Source: Haemaphysalis longicornis (lineage: Eukaryota; Arthropoda; Arachnida; Ixodida; Ixodidae). Taken from it: a DNA stretch of 64,000 nucleotides. Within the stretch, counting starts at the first letter, position 1. Each line of letters opens with the position of its first letter. A program made the translations under genes and the position numbers. The stretch covers positions 84,262,685-84,326,684 of the forward strand of contig CM023453.1 of the NCBI GenBank assembly GCA_013339765.2, written 5' to 3'. The notes under the pieces were generated by a model, which saw only the letters and a program-made list of their open reading frames with translations, had not been told where the DNA came from and ran no database searches. This document shows positions 21,275 through 32,400 of this stretch, piece by piece.

Positions 21275-23800
21275 TTAGTGAGCCTCCAAGTTTTTCGCCG
21301 TAGGTGAGTACCGTAAGATGCAGCTGTCATACACTTTCTTCTTCAGCGACAATGGTAGGCTGCTATTCATTATCCTGAGAATGTCTGCATATGCACCCCA
21401 CCCCATTCTGATCCTTCTAATTATCTCTGCATCATGGTTGGGATCTGGGGTCACCACATGGCCTAAGTAGGATATATTCGCTTCCACTTCCACTGCCTCC
21501 GCCACCTATCTCAAACGGCTGTGCGTCCCGAGGTTATTGATCATTAGTTTAGTTTCTGCATATTAATTTTCAGGCCCACGGTTCTACTCTGTTCGCCCAT
21601 GTGCGGAAAGCATGCTTGCAATTCGTCCCCCGAGTTACTTAGCAAGGCAAGGTCATCAGCAAATCTGAGATTACTGAGGTATTCTCCATTAACCCTTACT
21701 CCCACCTGTTCCCAATCCAACGTTCTGAATAGTTCTTGTAAGCATGCTGTGAACAACAATGGAGAGATTGTGTCTCCTTGTCTACACCCTTCCTTATTGG
21801 TATTTTACTGCTCTCCCTATGGAGGATGATGGTAGCTGTAGACCCATGTAGATATCTCTAGTATTCTTACATAATGCTCTGTGTGTCGTCATCTGTGTTC
21901 CTGTCCTCGTCTTTGCTGCGCTTTAATACGCCAGATGTACCAATTCGCCCAAACCAATACACTCCTGAGCTCATCTACCCCTTGGTTCCGTAATGCCTGA
22001 ATGACTGCTAGGGTTTCGACCGAGTCAAATGCTTTCTCATAATCTATGAAGGCTATATATAGGGGTTCAGTATACTCAGCGCACTTTTCTATCACCTGAT
22101 TGATCGTGTGAATATGGGCCATTGTTGAATAATCTGTACGGAACCTGCTTGTTCTTTAGGTTGACTGAAATCTAAGGTTGCAGAGATTCGGTTAGCGATT
22201 ACCTTGGTAAATACTTGTAGACGACTGACAGTAAGCTGACGGCCTATAAATTTTCAAATCCTTCATGTCGCCTTTCTTATGAATTAGGATAATGTTCGCG
22301 TTCGTCCAAGATTCCGGTACCATTGCGGTCATTAGTCATTGCGTATACATGTTTTCCAGTTTTTCAAGTACAATGTCTCCGCCATCCTTCAAGAGGTCTG
22401 CTGTTATCTGATCCTCACCAGGTGCTTTGCCCCCTTTCATTTCTTTCAAAGCCTTCCTTACGTCTTCGGTCCTTACTGGTGGGATGTCTATCTCCTCTGA
22501 ACTACTGTCTCGTTCGGCATTATCCTGTATGTCCCGGCTACTGTACAGACTCCTATAGAGCTCCTCGGCCACTTTGACTATTTTATCCCTATTTGTGATG
22601 ACATTGCCTGGCTTATGCCTAAGTGCATACATCTGATTTTTCCCACGCCAAGACGTCCTCTTCACTGCTTTCAGGCTACCTCCGTTCTTTACAGCGTATT
22701 CGATCCTCTCCATATTAAACTTCCGTATGTCAGCTGTCTTACGCTAATTGATTAGCTTCGACAGCTCGGCTAGTTTCTATTCTGTCAGCTGCGGTAGAGA
22801 TTCTCATGGTTTGCCGTTTCCTGATTAGATCTTTCGTCTCCTGTGTAGGTTTACCAGTATCCTGTCTAGCCGTAGTGCCCCCGACTTCTACTGCACACTC
22901 TGTGATGATGCGTGTAAGGTTTTTGCTGGCTTCCTGTGTCGTAGGCTCGGCTTTCTCGTTAAGAGCGGAATATCGGTTCTGCAGCGCGATCCTGAATTCT
23001 TCTACTTTACTTCTTACTGTTAGCTCATTTATCGGCTTCTTTCGTGCTAGCATGTTGCGGTCCCTCCTCAAATGTAGCCTAATTCGAGATCTTACCATAC
23101 GGTGGTCACTACACCTTACCTTTCCCAGCACTTCCGCATCCTGCACGACGCCAGGGTTATCGCATATATGAAGTGTATTGCATTTTTGTGCTCCCCATTC
23201 GGGCTCCTCCAGGTCCACTTCCGACTCTCCCGTTTACAGAAGAAGGTATTCATTATGCGCAGGTTATTCCGTTCTGCAAAGTCAACTAGTAAGTCCCCCC
23301 TGCTATTTCTACAGCCCAGACCATTGTTCCCAACTGCCTTGTCTCCAGCCTGATTCTTGCCTACTTTAGCATTGAAGTCCCCCATAACTACGGTATACTG
23401 TGTTTTTACTTTAGCCATTGCAGATTCCACATCTTCATAGAGGAGTTCCACTGCTTGGTCGTCGTGGCTGGATGTGGGCGCGTAGCCCTGCACCACCTTG
23501 AGCTTGTACCTCTTATTGAGCCTAATTACAAGACGTGCTGCCCTTTTGTTAATGCTATAGTATTCGTCTATGTTGCCAGCTCTGCTTTTATTGACTAGAA
23601 ATCCCACTCACAGCTCTCTTCTGTCCTCTAGACCACGGTAACATAGGACGTGTCCATTTTTCAGCACCGTGAGGGTTTCGCCTGCCCTCCTAGCCTCGCT
23701 AAGCCCTATTACATCCCATTTGATGCGCTTTAATTCCTCGAACAACACCTCGAGACTTGCTTTGCTAGATAAGGTTCGCGCGTTAAACGTTGCTAGGTTC
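21275..23800 (-). pseudogene. RTE ORF2: APE endonuclease and reverse transcriptase
   Basis: Minus strand from about 23800: LATFNARTL, then GLSEARRAGE (catalytic Glu), VVQGYAPTSSHDD, YTVVMGDFNAKVG (catalytic Asp and Asn), and RKWTWRSPNGEHKN ending the endonuclease. A linker with many charged residues (22739-23218) leads to the RT: KAPGEDQITADLLKDGG (about 22410), THTINQVIEKCAEY and YIAFIDYEKAFDSVE (first RT Asp, about 22060), LRFADDLALLS (catalytic Asp pair, about 21665), and ISYLGHVVTPD (about 21460). Frames change between these blocks, so at least four indels or stops are present. It encodes the nicking and copying enzyme of a LINE. The family assignment to RTE rests on motif order, lack of RNase H and triplet tail. 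Confidence 0.85.
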
Positions 23801-24079
23801 AGATTCCATTGGCGGCCTGTCCGGATCCAGGGATTCTTAGCACCTTCTGCTGCGTCACAGGTCTGACCGCCGCCGTGGTCAGTTGCTTCGCAGCCGCTGG
23901 GGACTGAGGGCCGAGAGTTAATTGGCGATTTCAGGGGAGGTTGTGGCCGTTACTACACCAGGGAGGCCAATCCTGGTCTGGTGAGGGAGTGCGTTGCCGG
24001 CAATGGTCGCGGGGGTCAGACCGCACCCCAAGCCCCTTTGTGAAACTCCATCAATACGCGGATTTTTTTTTAATCCGGT

Positions 24080-24160
24080 GGGAATTGTCCGGCACCGGGA
24101 TTCTAACCACGGTCCTTCTGCACGCGAGGCGGGTGTTCTACCTCTACGCCATCGCTGCAC
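24080..24160 (-). promoter_or_regulatory. tRNA-like head with Pol III-type boxes at RTE 5' end
   Basis: On the minus strand, TGGCGTAGAGGTAGAAC is box A-like and GTGGTTAGAATCCCG is box B-like with correct spacing, followed by GGTGCCGGACAATTCCCACC. The cloverleaf is imperfect. Its outer edge coincides with the target duplication, so it belongs to the element and is not a neighbouring SINE. Confidence 0.6.
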
Positions 24161-24168
24161 CCGCATCA

Positions 24169-26160
24169 ACATCATCAACCGCTGCCAAAGCTAACACGAC
24201 TACGAGGTGACACGTGAAACGGGTACGACGCGCGAGCCTTCTCGGAGGCCGCTCTTGCGAGTTCCCGCAGTGGCGCGCTACCGGCACGGTAAACAGTGCC
24301 TAAGTGAAATGCAATCAGTCGCGACCGCGCTAACCTCTTCCACCAGCTGACAACGAAGGTGCTTTTTGTACTCTCTTTGAATAAACCGCCGGACAGATAT
24401 TACGGACTGCAAAGAGTAGTCCTTCCGGGCTCCCCCGGGCCCAAGCGTAGAGCTTTATGACACTTACTGATTATCAACAGCAGCTTCCGGCGAACGGAAG
24501 AACACACGATAATTACCAATTTACCCTTCACGGCTGATAAAGCTCGATCCGGGCGTGGGCACCCTTTACCGATAGTAATTTCCGCGCGTTGAGAACCGAA
24601 GGTTAGAAGCATAGGTGGGTCGGTTAAACACCTTGTACCTTTTGCTGACCCACTCCCGGGGTTATTGCTTGCAGAAGCTCGGGGGTCCTTTGTCGCAGAT
24701 TGTTGACTTCGCTGATTGCGCACCAATGTAGAGCACGTCGTTTGCAAAACAAAACTGTAAACAAAGTGGCCAATTCTGAAGTATGAGGGCAGCAACTTGT
24801 GTCGCAATGTATAAAGGCTGTATTCTGTGTTTTGTTAAATACGATGAGCTCACTAAAATCATTTATTCACATTTATTTTACGCGCTCAACCCCTTACGAA
24901 CTGTTTGTGTTAGGAAAAAATTTATAGATGCTTCTTCAATAATCTCTCGCCGTTCACTTTTGTGACGTCACAAACCACAGTACCCAAAATCGTACGGGGC
25001 GTCGACACCCGTTTTCATTTTTCTGGGGTTCTCTGCTTTGTTAAACAAATGCTAATCGCGAGAATGGTGTATTTAGATTCTCGGAACCATAATCTGTCGA
25101 TAGAGGCAAACTTGTTTTAACCCTTTAGTGTCCTTTTAATTTTTAGCTTGGTCTGCTGGCGTTCGAAAAAAAATCCAAGAAGAAAACTTCTCCGGCGCGA
25201 GGCTCCTCGCACGACCTTCGCCCAGCTGTGTAGGAGGTGCAAAGAATTGCGAAGCTATGACGTCATCGCGCGTGCCGGCACCTCTCGACCTTCCAGAACG
25301 CACATCCCATAGTTTGTGGCGTGTTCTTTCGGTTGATATTTTCCTCGCCAGTTGACGTGCGTTTGCGCCTGAAGTTGTGGCATACTACAGCTCGCGACGC
25401 CGAGTTCGCGAAGCTGGTTCTTGCCGGTGCTGGTGATGCGAACCCGTTCACTTTGGGAGAGATGTGAATGCCTGCGGACAAACTATCCGGAGCTTTTAGT
25501 GATGGAGAACTTTCAGCGCAAATTTCGACAATTCATGTGAGGTAGAATAGCCAGATCTCCGATTCGGAAGAGGGGCCGGTCCGCCAGCCCGGCTGTTTTT
25601 CCAGCCGTGCACCACCAGTGCAAGGTGCGCTAATTTGTTTTCGATATCCCCTACGTACTCCAGCCGTGGCCTATCTCTGCACCCGCGTCTTTTGGCTTCA
25701 GTGTATAACAATATTTACCGTTTTTACTGCAAAGCCCGTCCTTCCCTCCCCCAGTTTTTATTCCGGTGTCATCGATTTACTCGGCGTCGCTCCGGGGCTC
25801 CTCATCACCACCGCTGACACCTCTTTCACGACTAGTTTCGCCCTAGGCTTCCCCGATGCCCCTTTGGCAAGTTGCGCAGTCGGCAGGTAATGGCGGTAGT
25901 GCGGTTATCAGACGATTGCAAAAAATAAAGGGAAGCACGGATGGGCGTACAAAATGACTGATGATTACTGCACGCCCGAATCTGAAATTCCTGCGCAGCG
26001 CGAGCTGCAGCCTTCTCGTTCACGGCGCATTTCTGCTGGGTCGCAGGAAGTGTTCGCGTGATCTGCGAACGCATGGCGGCGTCCGCTACTCTGCTTCTCC
26101 TTCTGCTACTGCTACTCTGCTTCTACCTTGCAGTGCGGCGCCGCCACCGGTCAGCATATT
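24169..26160. other. Repeat-derived DNA without gene
   Basis: At about 24540-24600 the sequence inversely matches 32790-32860 (ATCGGTAAAGGGTGCCC core). CTTTAGTGTCCTTTTAA at about 25120 resembles a DNA transposon terminus of the AGGGACACT type. No frame carries a domain motif. Confidence 0.45.
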
Positions 26161-26162
26161 GC

Positions 26163-26209
<47 letters not shown>
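26163..26209. repeat. (GA)n microsatellite, probable LINE tail
   Basis: Followed on the right by ATAGTCTTTAATGATACTGG. Read on the minus strand this is ATTAAAGACTAT then (TC)n, like the tail at 1484-1529. Confidence 0.8.
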
Positions 26210-26211
<2 letters not shown>

Positions 26212-26840
26212 GTCTTTAATGATACTGGTGAGGTTAGCCTGGCCAAGGCGCCTAGCTTGCTACACCAGATGTATCAAAAAATGAAATCGATGAAGAGATG
26301 ATGATAATGAATGTGATGAAGATGATTCGCTCGGTTATAGAGTCTTGTTTAATGAGTCTGATCAAGTCCTGTGCTTCGCAGAAAAGACAACAGATCTTTT
26401 GTCGCTTGAGATGCTCATTTAGAGTTCGACCAAGGGCCAGCATATTGCAAATCTTGTTTGAACCTCGTGTCTCGTGGTTCGGATTATCCCCGCACAAGGG
26501 AGCAGCGAGCGTGTTGTTGGATATCGTGTTTGAACCTCCCGCGCAAACGTCTCGTGGTTTGGATTAGCGGAGAATGGAACAGCGCTTGGGAGTGTCAGAG
26601 GGGAGGGCGCTCCTCGGTGGCGACACATGAGACATGTGTGGGAAATGCAGTGAGTGTTATGATGCCGTAGCCGCACGTGTCGTAATCTACTTCACCTTTT
26701 GTTAGACGCTTCTCTCCGTTTTCTTTCTTTCGTAGCTGCTGCGTTCGCTCGCTCGGTTAGGCGGACATAAAATGATGCTGCTTCCGTGAAGCCCTGGTAA
26801 CGGATGCCAAAGGGCTGTCTCCTAAACTGACCGAAACCCA
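26210..26840. other. Probable LINE 3' UTR and short direct repeat
   Basis: No coding motif. TTTGAACCTC followed by GTCTCGTGGTT occurs twice (about 26457 and 26529) with different inserts. Confidence 0.35.
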
Positions 26841-27475
26841 CCGTCGCCGTTTCCGCTCAAATTCTCTTCATCAAGTAGCGACGAATTCCTCCAGGTACAA
26901 GAGAAACTTCCCCAGTTGGAACGCCGGCTTCAGTCCATATTTTTTTTTCAGCTTGGAAGGTCTTCCGAGCGACATTTTCGCAGGTGTGTGTGGGCCATCA
27001 CTGGTTGGTGGTTTTGCGTACACGGTTAGAGGGTAGAAAAAGGGGGCGCGCCCGCCGAGCTAGGCGTCATACCGCTACCGATGTAATGGTGGTTGGGATG
27101 TTGGAAATTTCGATGTCGAATTACATGGCTCAAGGCTGTCCTTAATCGAGTGCTTCGGGTGTGGGTTGATGTGTTACAAAGACATCTCACACCCACAGTA
27201 AGGTGCATACGAGGGAAAGCAAACGGACAGCGACATGTTTGAACGCGAGAATAGAGCTCAAAGGCTTCCACGTTTTAAATCGTTATGGCACGGACGCATG
27301 GCGTTCGTTTGGAAGAAGAAGAGCCAGAATTGAAGCGTTGGCCCGACCAGAACGGCGCATGGGCGCAAAAGCAACGGAAAGCTACTGGCACCGCCGTTAC
27401 CGCCTCAAATTCAGCTCGTCGAGTAGCGGCGAATCTCTGCCGGATGAACAGCAACTTGCCCACTGGGAACGCCGG
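26841..27475. repeat. Diverged direct repeats about 550 bp apart
   Basis: 26841-26930 and 27391-27475 share CCGTC/CCGCC, TCAAATTC, a TCA/GTCGAGTAGCG segment and GGAACGCCGGC in order. The right copy lies in a 117-codon plus-strand frame (27203-27556) without known motif. It could be a coding or LTR-like repeat. Identity unknown. Confidence 0.4.
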
Positions 27476-29200
27476 CGTGAGCCAATATCACTCCTTCACA
27501 GGGCTGTCAGGGGATATTTTCGACGGCGTCTGTCACTTCTAAGTACGCGCACATGACCGGTTAACGGTTTATGCGTGCGCAGGGGAGAATACTGGCAGGG
27601 AGGATGAGGTTTGCACGCGCAGCTATAGGTTTTGTGCCCGTACGGATGAATGGCATGTCCGTTGTGCTGGTGCAAGGTTTAAACGCGGACGTTAAACTGC
27701 CCAATGGGACCTATATGAAGTCCTTAGTGGTAGAGCGGATTGGGTTTGTGTGATAGGCTATGTTCAAACTACCGACGCAAGCGCCGTATCGTGATCTACG
27801 GACATAACGAAATGGCATGACACTCAGTTTGGTTGGCTGAGACTTGAAATGACGTCATTCTTTAAAGTTATTACGACAGTTGCGGATACGGTCTGAACCC
27901 GTCCTTGCACAAACAGTAAGATGCCCACGACGCGGGAGGGACACAGGCAGTTCCATGTTTATCCGCAAGAACAAAGCTTGCATCTCCTTGAGAGGTTCAT
28001 TCAGATAATGAGCTAGGAAGCATGCTGCTTCGCAAATTACAATAAACGTTTTTTGTTTGGTGCACTCCGTGGACTGCGTCCAGCTTTGCAGGTCATCCTT
28101 ATTCGGAGTGGAAAGGCACTAATGTTTGTTTAATTTAACGCTTTTTTCGGAAACGTTATAACTGTTATAACGATTGGAATTCCGTAGTCAGGGGCTGCTA
28201 AAAATGCAATAAAAAAAAGAAACCGAAATACGTTTTGTTCAGAGTATACAATAAATAGTTTAACTGCTCTACAATGCGGCGACTTCGCCAGAAAAAGAAG
28301 AACACAGAAATAAAAGCCCAATACCTTCTTGAAAGCATTAAAAAGCGCTGGAGAAAGCTCTGGGAGCGAAACATGAAAAGACAGCCTGTGCCAAGCCTTT
28401 CCCGAGGAACTATTTTCAACCGTTGAAAAAATGAAATCAGAAAAAAAGTGAAATGAAGTTTCTCACAGGAAGCAAAAAATAACGAAAACAGTGTGTAAAA
28501 AGAGTGGTAAACTAGCGTGATCCAGAGTAAACGCAATAAATTTATTTCTTGTGTTATTATGTGCAGCGCAGAACGACAACAGGATATAGAATATGAAAGC
28601 ACGAAGACGGCATTACACGCCTTTCTTGACGAGCCGAACTGGGCACGAGGCTGGGCCAATTTGGAAGCAGATAATTTAACTGCAGCTGCTAACTTGCGGG
28701 TCACGCGAAATCAGGATGTCAGTTGAGCTAGTGTTGCACACGACACGTCCAGTGCTCTCGCAAAAGGGTGAACTTCTTTGATCCCTGCTCAGTCAGCTTG
28801 ATTTCGTCGTTCCACGTATTGTGCATGTTGCTGTTTTCCTCATACGCTACTTATTAATTTTTCTCGTGTAGAGAAATGCAGGCGCTCACGAATAAAAAAG
28901 CGAATCAGTTCAGCCGACGTTCCCAGAAAGCAGTGCAGCAGCCGAAAGCAGCTGACACTACGGTTATCAAGCAAACCTTGTTTAACAATGTCCATTTAGA
29001 ACCGAGCACAAGCAGTTTTTTGGCTTTCAAATGTGTCATGAGCTTTCGACAATTTGGGGCACGCTTGCATATGTAGTCTTCTCGGTGGTCTTGTCAGCGC
29101 CCGAGATCGCGGTTTGAAGGATGGAAACAGGCTGCAACGCCGTTTGCGACATCGTCAGGCTTGTGGCCCTCCAGTGACAAAGCATCAAATTTGACAGCAA
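27476..29200. other. No recognisable gene; one dispersed repeat
   Basis: 27915-28110 matches parts of 14698-15150. A 168-codon minus-strand frame at 28198-28704 is hydrophobic and motif-free, probably chance in AT-rich DNA. Confidence 0.45.
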
Positions 29201-29209
29201 ATTAATCAA

Positions 29210-29409
29210 AACGATTGATGTAGGTGGTGTCAAAATGCTTCTCGGATGCACGCGCACTCCTGGAGTCGGAGCTGAAGTCACGCATTTCTTGCCGGGAAAT
29301 GGCTTGCTTACATTTCTGGTGCTTCCTCCGTCGTTGTGTAACCACAACAGTGGAACGTTTTCTGTTGTGCCCTTGTACCAGAACGACCTGCTAGGACACA
29401 ACACTTGTT
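29210..29409 (-). pseudogene. Possible THAP-domain relic
   Basis: Reading leftward, NKCCVLAGRSGTRAQQKTFH resembles the first zinc-ligand segment of a THAP DNA-binding domain (C-x2-4-C then a basic F-H-x-F segment). After a frame shift, AISRQEMRDFSSDSR and ASEKHFD resemble the R...S.xxCSxHF end, with the second Cys replaced by Ala. THAP domains occur in P-element-type transposases and host regulators. Spacing is right but the domain is broken, and both alternatives are open. Confidence 0.35.
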
Positions 29410-29769
29410 GACATCATTCTTTACGCGTACTATTTGTTTGCATAATAATGCACAGTGGGAGAAGCTCAGTGCGCGTTTATTCTCGCCCCAAGAACTCTGA
29501 AGAGACCGCATCCCATTCACTGTGGGGAGCCCTACTCCACCAGATGAGTGCCACCATGCAGACGGTAGTGACACCCCGCGGAAGCCAAAGGCAGCATATT
29601 GTTACGGGAATAAAAAAAAAGAACAGTGGCACGTAGGTCCAGGGGATACACGCTGAAGACGATGAAGCAGTGCGTTGCGCGGGCTCAGCTCTAGCTGCCA
29701 TGGCCGCGTCTACGTAGTTCATACGTGTAAATACATCGCTGCTGCATCGTCAAATATTCGTTTCATGTT

Positions 29770-31520
29770 TACCTTGTCGCCACATAACAATATGACACTA
29801 GCCCATAGAGGTGCTGGGCAGTTTCGTGACCAGTAAACATTGCGCAAACTCTGATGATACTGTGACCACGGAGCGGCAAAAAAAGGTGTACTGGGGCATT
29901 GTAAACATTGGATGCTAATAGATGTTCGACAAGCTTGCAGCAAATGCAGGTCAATTAAATGGGGCGGTAATTTTCCGCGGTATTTCTATTACCAGATTCA
30001 AATACGGGGACCACTTTACCTATTTTCCAGACACTGGGCAGCTGTCTAGAGGAGAACTACTGCTTGAATATCAGACAAAGATTTTTACTAGACACAGATG
30101 TGGTGTTTTTTTCGTATTTTGGAACTAATATTATCTACACCGGATGAAGTAGATAACTTCAGAAGAAACATGCAACGCCCTCCGCTGTGACTTCAATACG
30201 TTCCATGTACTCCCAGTCATAATCATCGACGTTAGATAAATGGGCATGATCCTCTGGGGTAAAAACCGATTAAAAAATGTGTTAAATGCACAGGTACAAT
30301 CATTATCTGAAAGGGGGGCGTTGGTGCCACAATTTAAAGATATCCGGTTTGAGTCGCGGTTAGGGAGTATCACTTGCCAGAACTTTTTCGGATTTGTTTG
30401 AAGAAGAGAAGGTAATTCTTTAGGAAAGTATTTCTTTTTAGCTTGAGTTAGGGCAGAAGAGTAGGTTTTCAATCATAGCTTGAACCTTTCCCATGCAGGG
30501 GAACTGCTAATACGTTTAGCTGCGCTGTAAAGACGTTTCTTTTTGTTCCTAAACTTGCGCAGCGCTTTCGTGAACACAGGGGATTGGATATCTAGTTTGT
30601 TATCGATATCAACGGAATATATTGAATAATTAGGTCCGAGATTTTATTCTTGAACCAAACCCAGTTATCTTCAATAGAGCGGCTATTAAAAGACGGGAGT
30701 AGCGTATCATTGAAAAAAAAAATATTCACACTTCTTCGTTTATTTTAGAGAAGTTGGCTTTATTATAATTACGTACAATTTTTTTTGAGACTCCTGAAAA
30801 TTGTAATTGAACATTAATGGCTATTGAAGTAAATAGTGGTCAATAAAGCCGTTTAGGTGCGTTACGGGTCCGATTGTTGTGGAGCACTGGTGAGTAAAAG
30901 ATGAAGAATGTTATTACCACGGGTAGGTTGGTGAATAGTCTTAAAAAGGTTAAGATCTAGAGTAACATTTATAAATTCAACTCAATTTCGACAAGTAGAT
31001 GATAGATTACCCCAATTTATGAGCGGAAAGTTGAAACCTCCAAACAAATAGATAGAATGTGTTGGATAGAGCTGAACAGCCGTAGTTAAACTGTTGCGTA
31101 GTTCGGAAACGAATGATGAACTGGCGTCAGGTGGACGGTAGCAAGCACCTAGTAGTAGTTTGGTGGTATTTATTACTACAGCCATCCACACAATTTCGAG
31201 GGATAAATTTGCGTCGATGATAAAGGATGCTAAGGATTTCCCAATAGCTAAAAGAACGCCACCGCCTCTTTTTCCACTTCAATCTTTGCGATAAACGCCA
31301 TAATATTGGGTATACGGTAAAATTTCTTTGTTGGTTATGGTAGAATTAAGCCATGTTTCGGTGAGAACAAGAATATTCGATTGGCTATCTTCAAGCAGAG
31401 AACAGGCTAAGCCGCGCTTAGGCAGAATGCTGCGAATATTTGCAAAAGATACTGCGACCGATGTCCCAGATATGGGTGGTTTCTGCTGACAACTTGTTCC
31501 TGGACATGTGCTCATACATA
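29770..31520 (-). pseudogene. CR1-type ORF2: endonuclease and start of RT
   Basis: Endonuclease: FANIRSILPKRG, then ILVLTETWLNSTI (Glu), KRGGGVLL, LLLGACYRPPDAS and YLFGGFNFPLINW, where the family's catalytic G-D-F-N has become G-G-F-N. A degraded linker (30131-30980) contains KKFWQVI and SSGVDNI-type remnants. RT begins WKIGKVVPVFESGN and ENYRPI (about 29960), followed by a stop, KLVEHLLASNV and an HETAQHL stretch, then stops. Many stops are present. This is an old copy that could neither nick nor copy. Confidence 0.75.
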
Positions 31521-31867
31521 GCTATCTATGTGACAAGAAAACTGTATAACTCACTTTGCTGTACATTTATGTTTTGTTATTGATGTGCAGGCGATCAACT
31601 GACCGCTTGAAAGGCACTTTTTGATGCTTCGCAAATTCAAGCAGCTTTCTCCTAGCTTGTCGCGTAGCCGGCAAGAAGTGTTCACCAATTGAATACTCTA
31701 AGCCCACTAGCTTGTGCCCACATAATAAGATGCGTTCTTGTCTCTAAGAAAGGTCAGTTTCGCGATGATAGGTCTGTTTTTTTCTTTTTGGTATTTCCCT
31801 AGCCTATGTACTTGCTCTAACTGCGAACTGTTCGTTTCAATTTGCAGTTTTTCCAAGCACAACGTAA

Positions 31868-32284
31868 TTATCTATTTTTCAGGCGCAGTTCAGTCCTCTT
31901 CTGCTCCTCTATCCCGGAAATGAGCAAGTTTCTGCGTCTGAGCCTATTTTCAGCGTCCTCGCTCCTCAATGTAATCGTTGATAGCTGATCTGAGACATCG
32001 CGCAAAGCCGTTTTTTCAGTTACTTCATCGTCGGAAACGGCTGTTTTTTCTGGGGCCAAGGCTAACTCACGTGCCGTAACTCTAGCAGTTAAAGCAACGA
32101 TTTCGTTGTTAGAGGTAGCTTGTTTACTCTTTACAATTTCTAGCTGTGATAATAGCTCCTCTTGTCCCACCCGAAGCTTCTATATGGTCTCAAGATCTCC
32201 GGCAAACTCCTTCGACTCAGCTTTGGACATCGCACCCGGGTTAGATTTAACGTCCACAGATAGCAAGAGGGGCCTGTCGAACAT
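31868..32284 (-). pseudogene. CR1-type ORF1 with 2A-like start, coiled coil and RNA-binding end
   Basis: The first Met at 32284 is followed within a few residues by LLLSVDVKSNPGA, close to the 2A translational-skip consensus (D-V/I-E-x-N-P-G-P) but with K for E and A for the final P. A stop at 32180-32182 interrupts the frame, which reopens with a heptad-like, charged segment (EELLSQLEIVKSKQATSNNE and onward) and ends ENRLRRRNLLISGIEEQ, typical of the RRM-like part of LINE ORF1 proteins. The protein would package LINE RNA. The element is a relic. Confidence 0.6.
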
Positions 32285-32400
32285 CGCAGATCCGAAAGAA
32301 TTCAAAAGTAAGTCAGAGTGCTTTACATGTTAATACACTCAACGGGGCACGACACCATGATCAAACAGCAGTTTTTGCTCCTCATGCATGAAGCGCCTCG

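Larger units (their letters stand above)
20878..24168 (-). mobile_element. Full-length RTE-type LINE with tRNA-like 5' head
   Basis: The element body 20886-24160 is flanked by CCGCATCA (20878-20885 and 24161-24168), a likely 8-bp target duplication, though the left copy overlaps the triplet tail. Minus-strand order is tRNA-like head, untranslated leader, endonuclease, RT, 3' region and (TGA)n tail. Length and order fit a complete RTE element. Frameshifts and stops show it is inactive. Confidence 0.8.
29750..32400 (-). mobile_element. CR1-type LINE, ORF1 to mid-RT, minus strand
   Basis: Contains ORF1 (31868-32284) and the first part of ORF2 (about 29770-31520) in the order expected for a CR1-like element. 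It is cut off in the RT near 29770, next to unrelated sequence, so the 3' end is missing. Confidence 0.75.

Noticed and set aside
28198..28704. 168-codon hydrophobic minus-strand frame
   Set aside because: Low complexity Phe/Leu/Ser content in AT-rich DNA and no recognisable domain.
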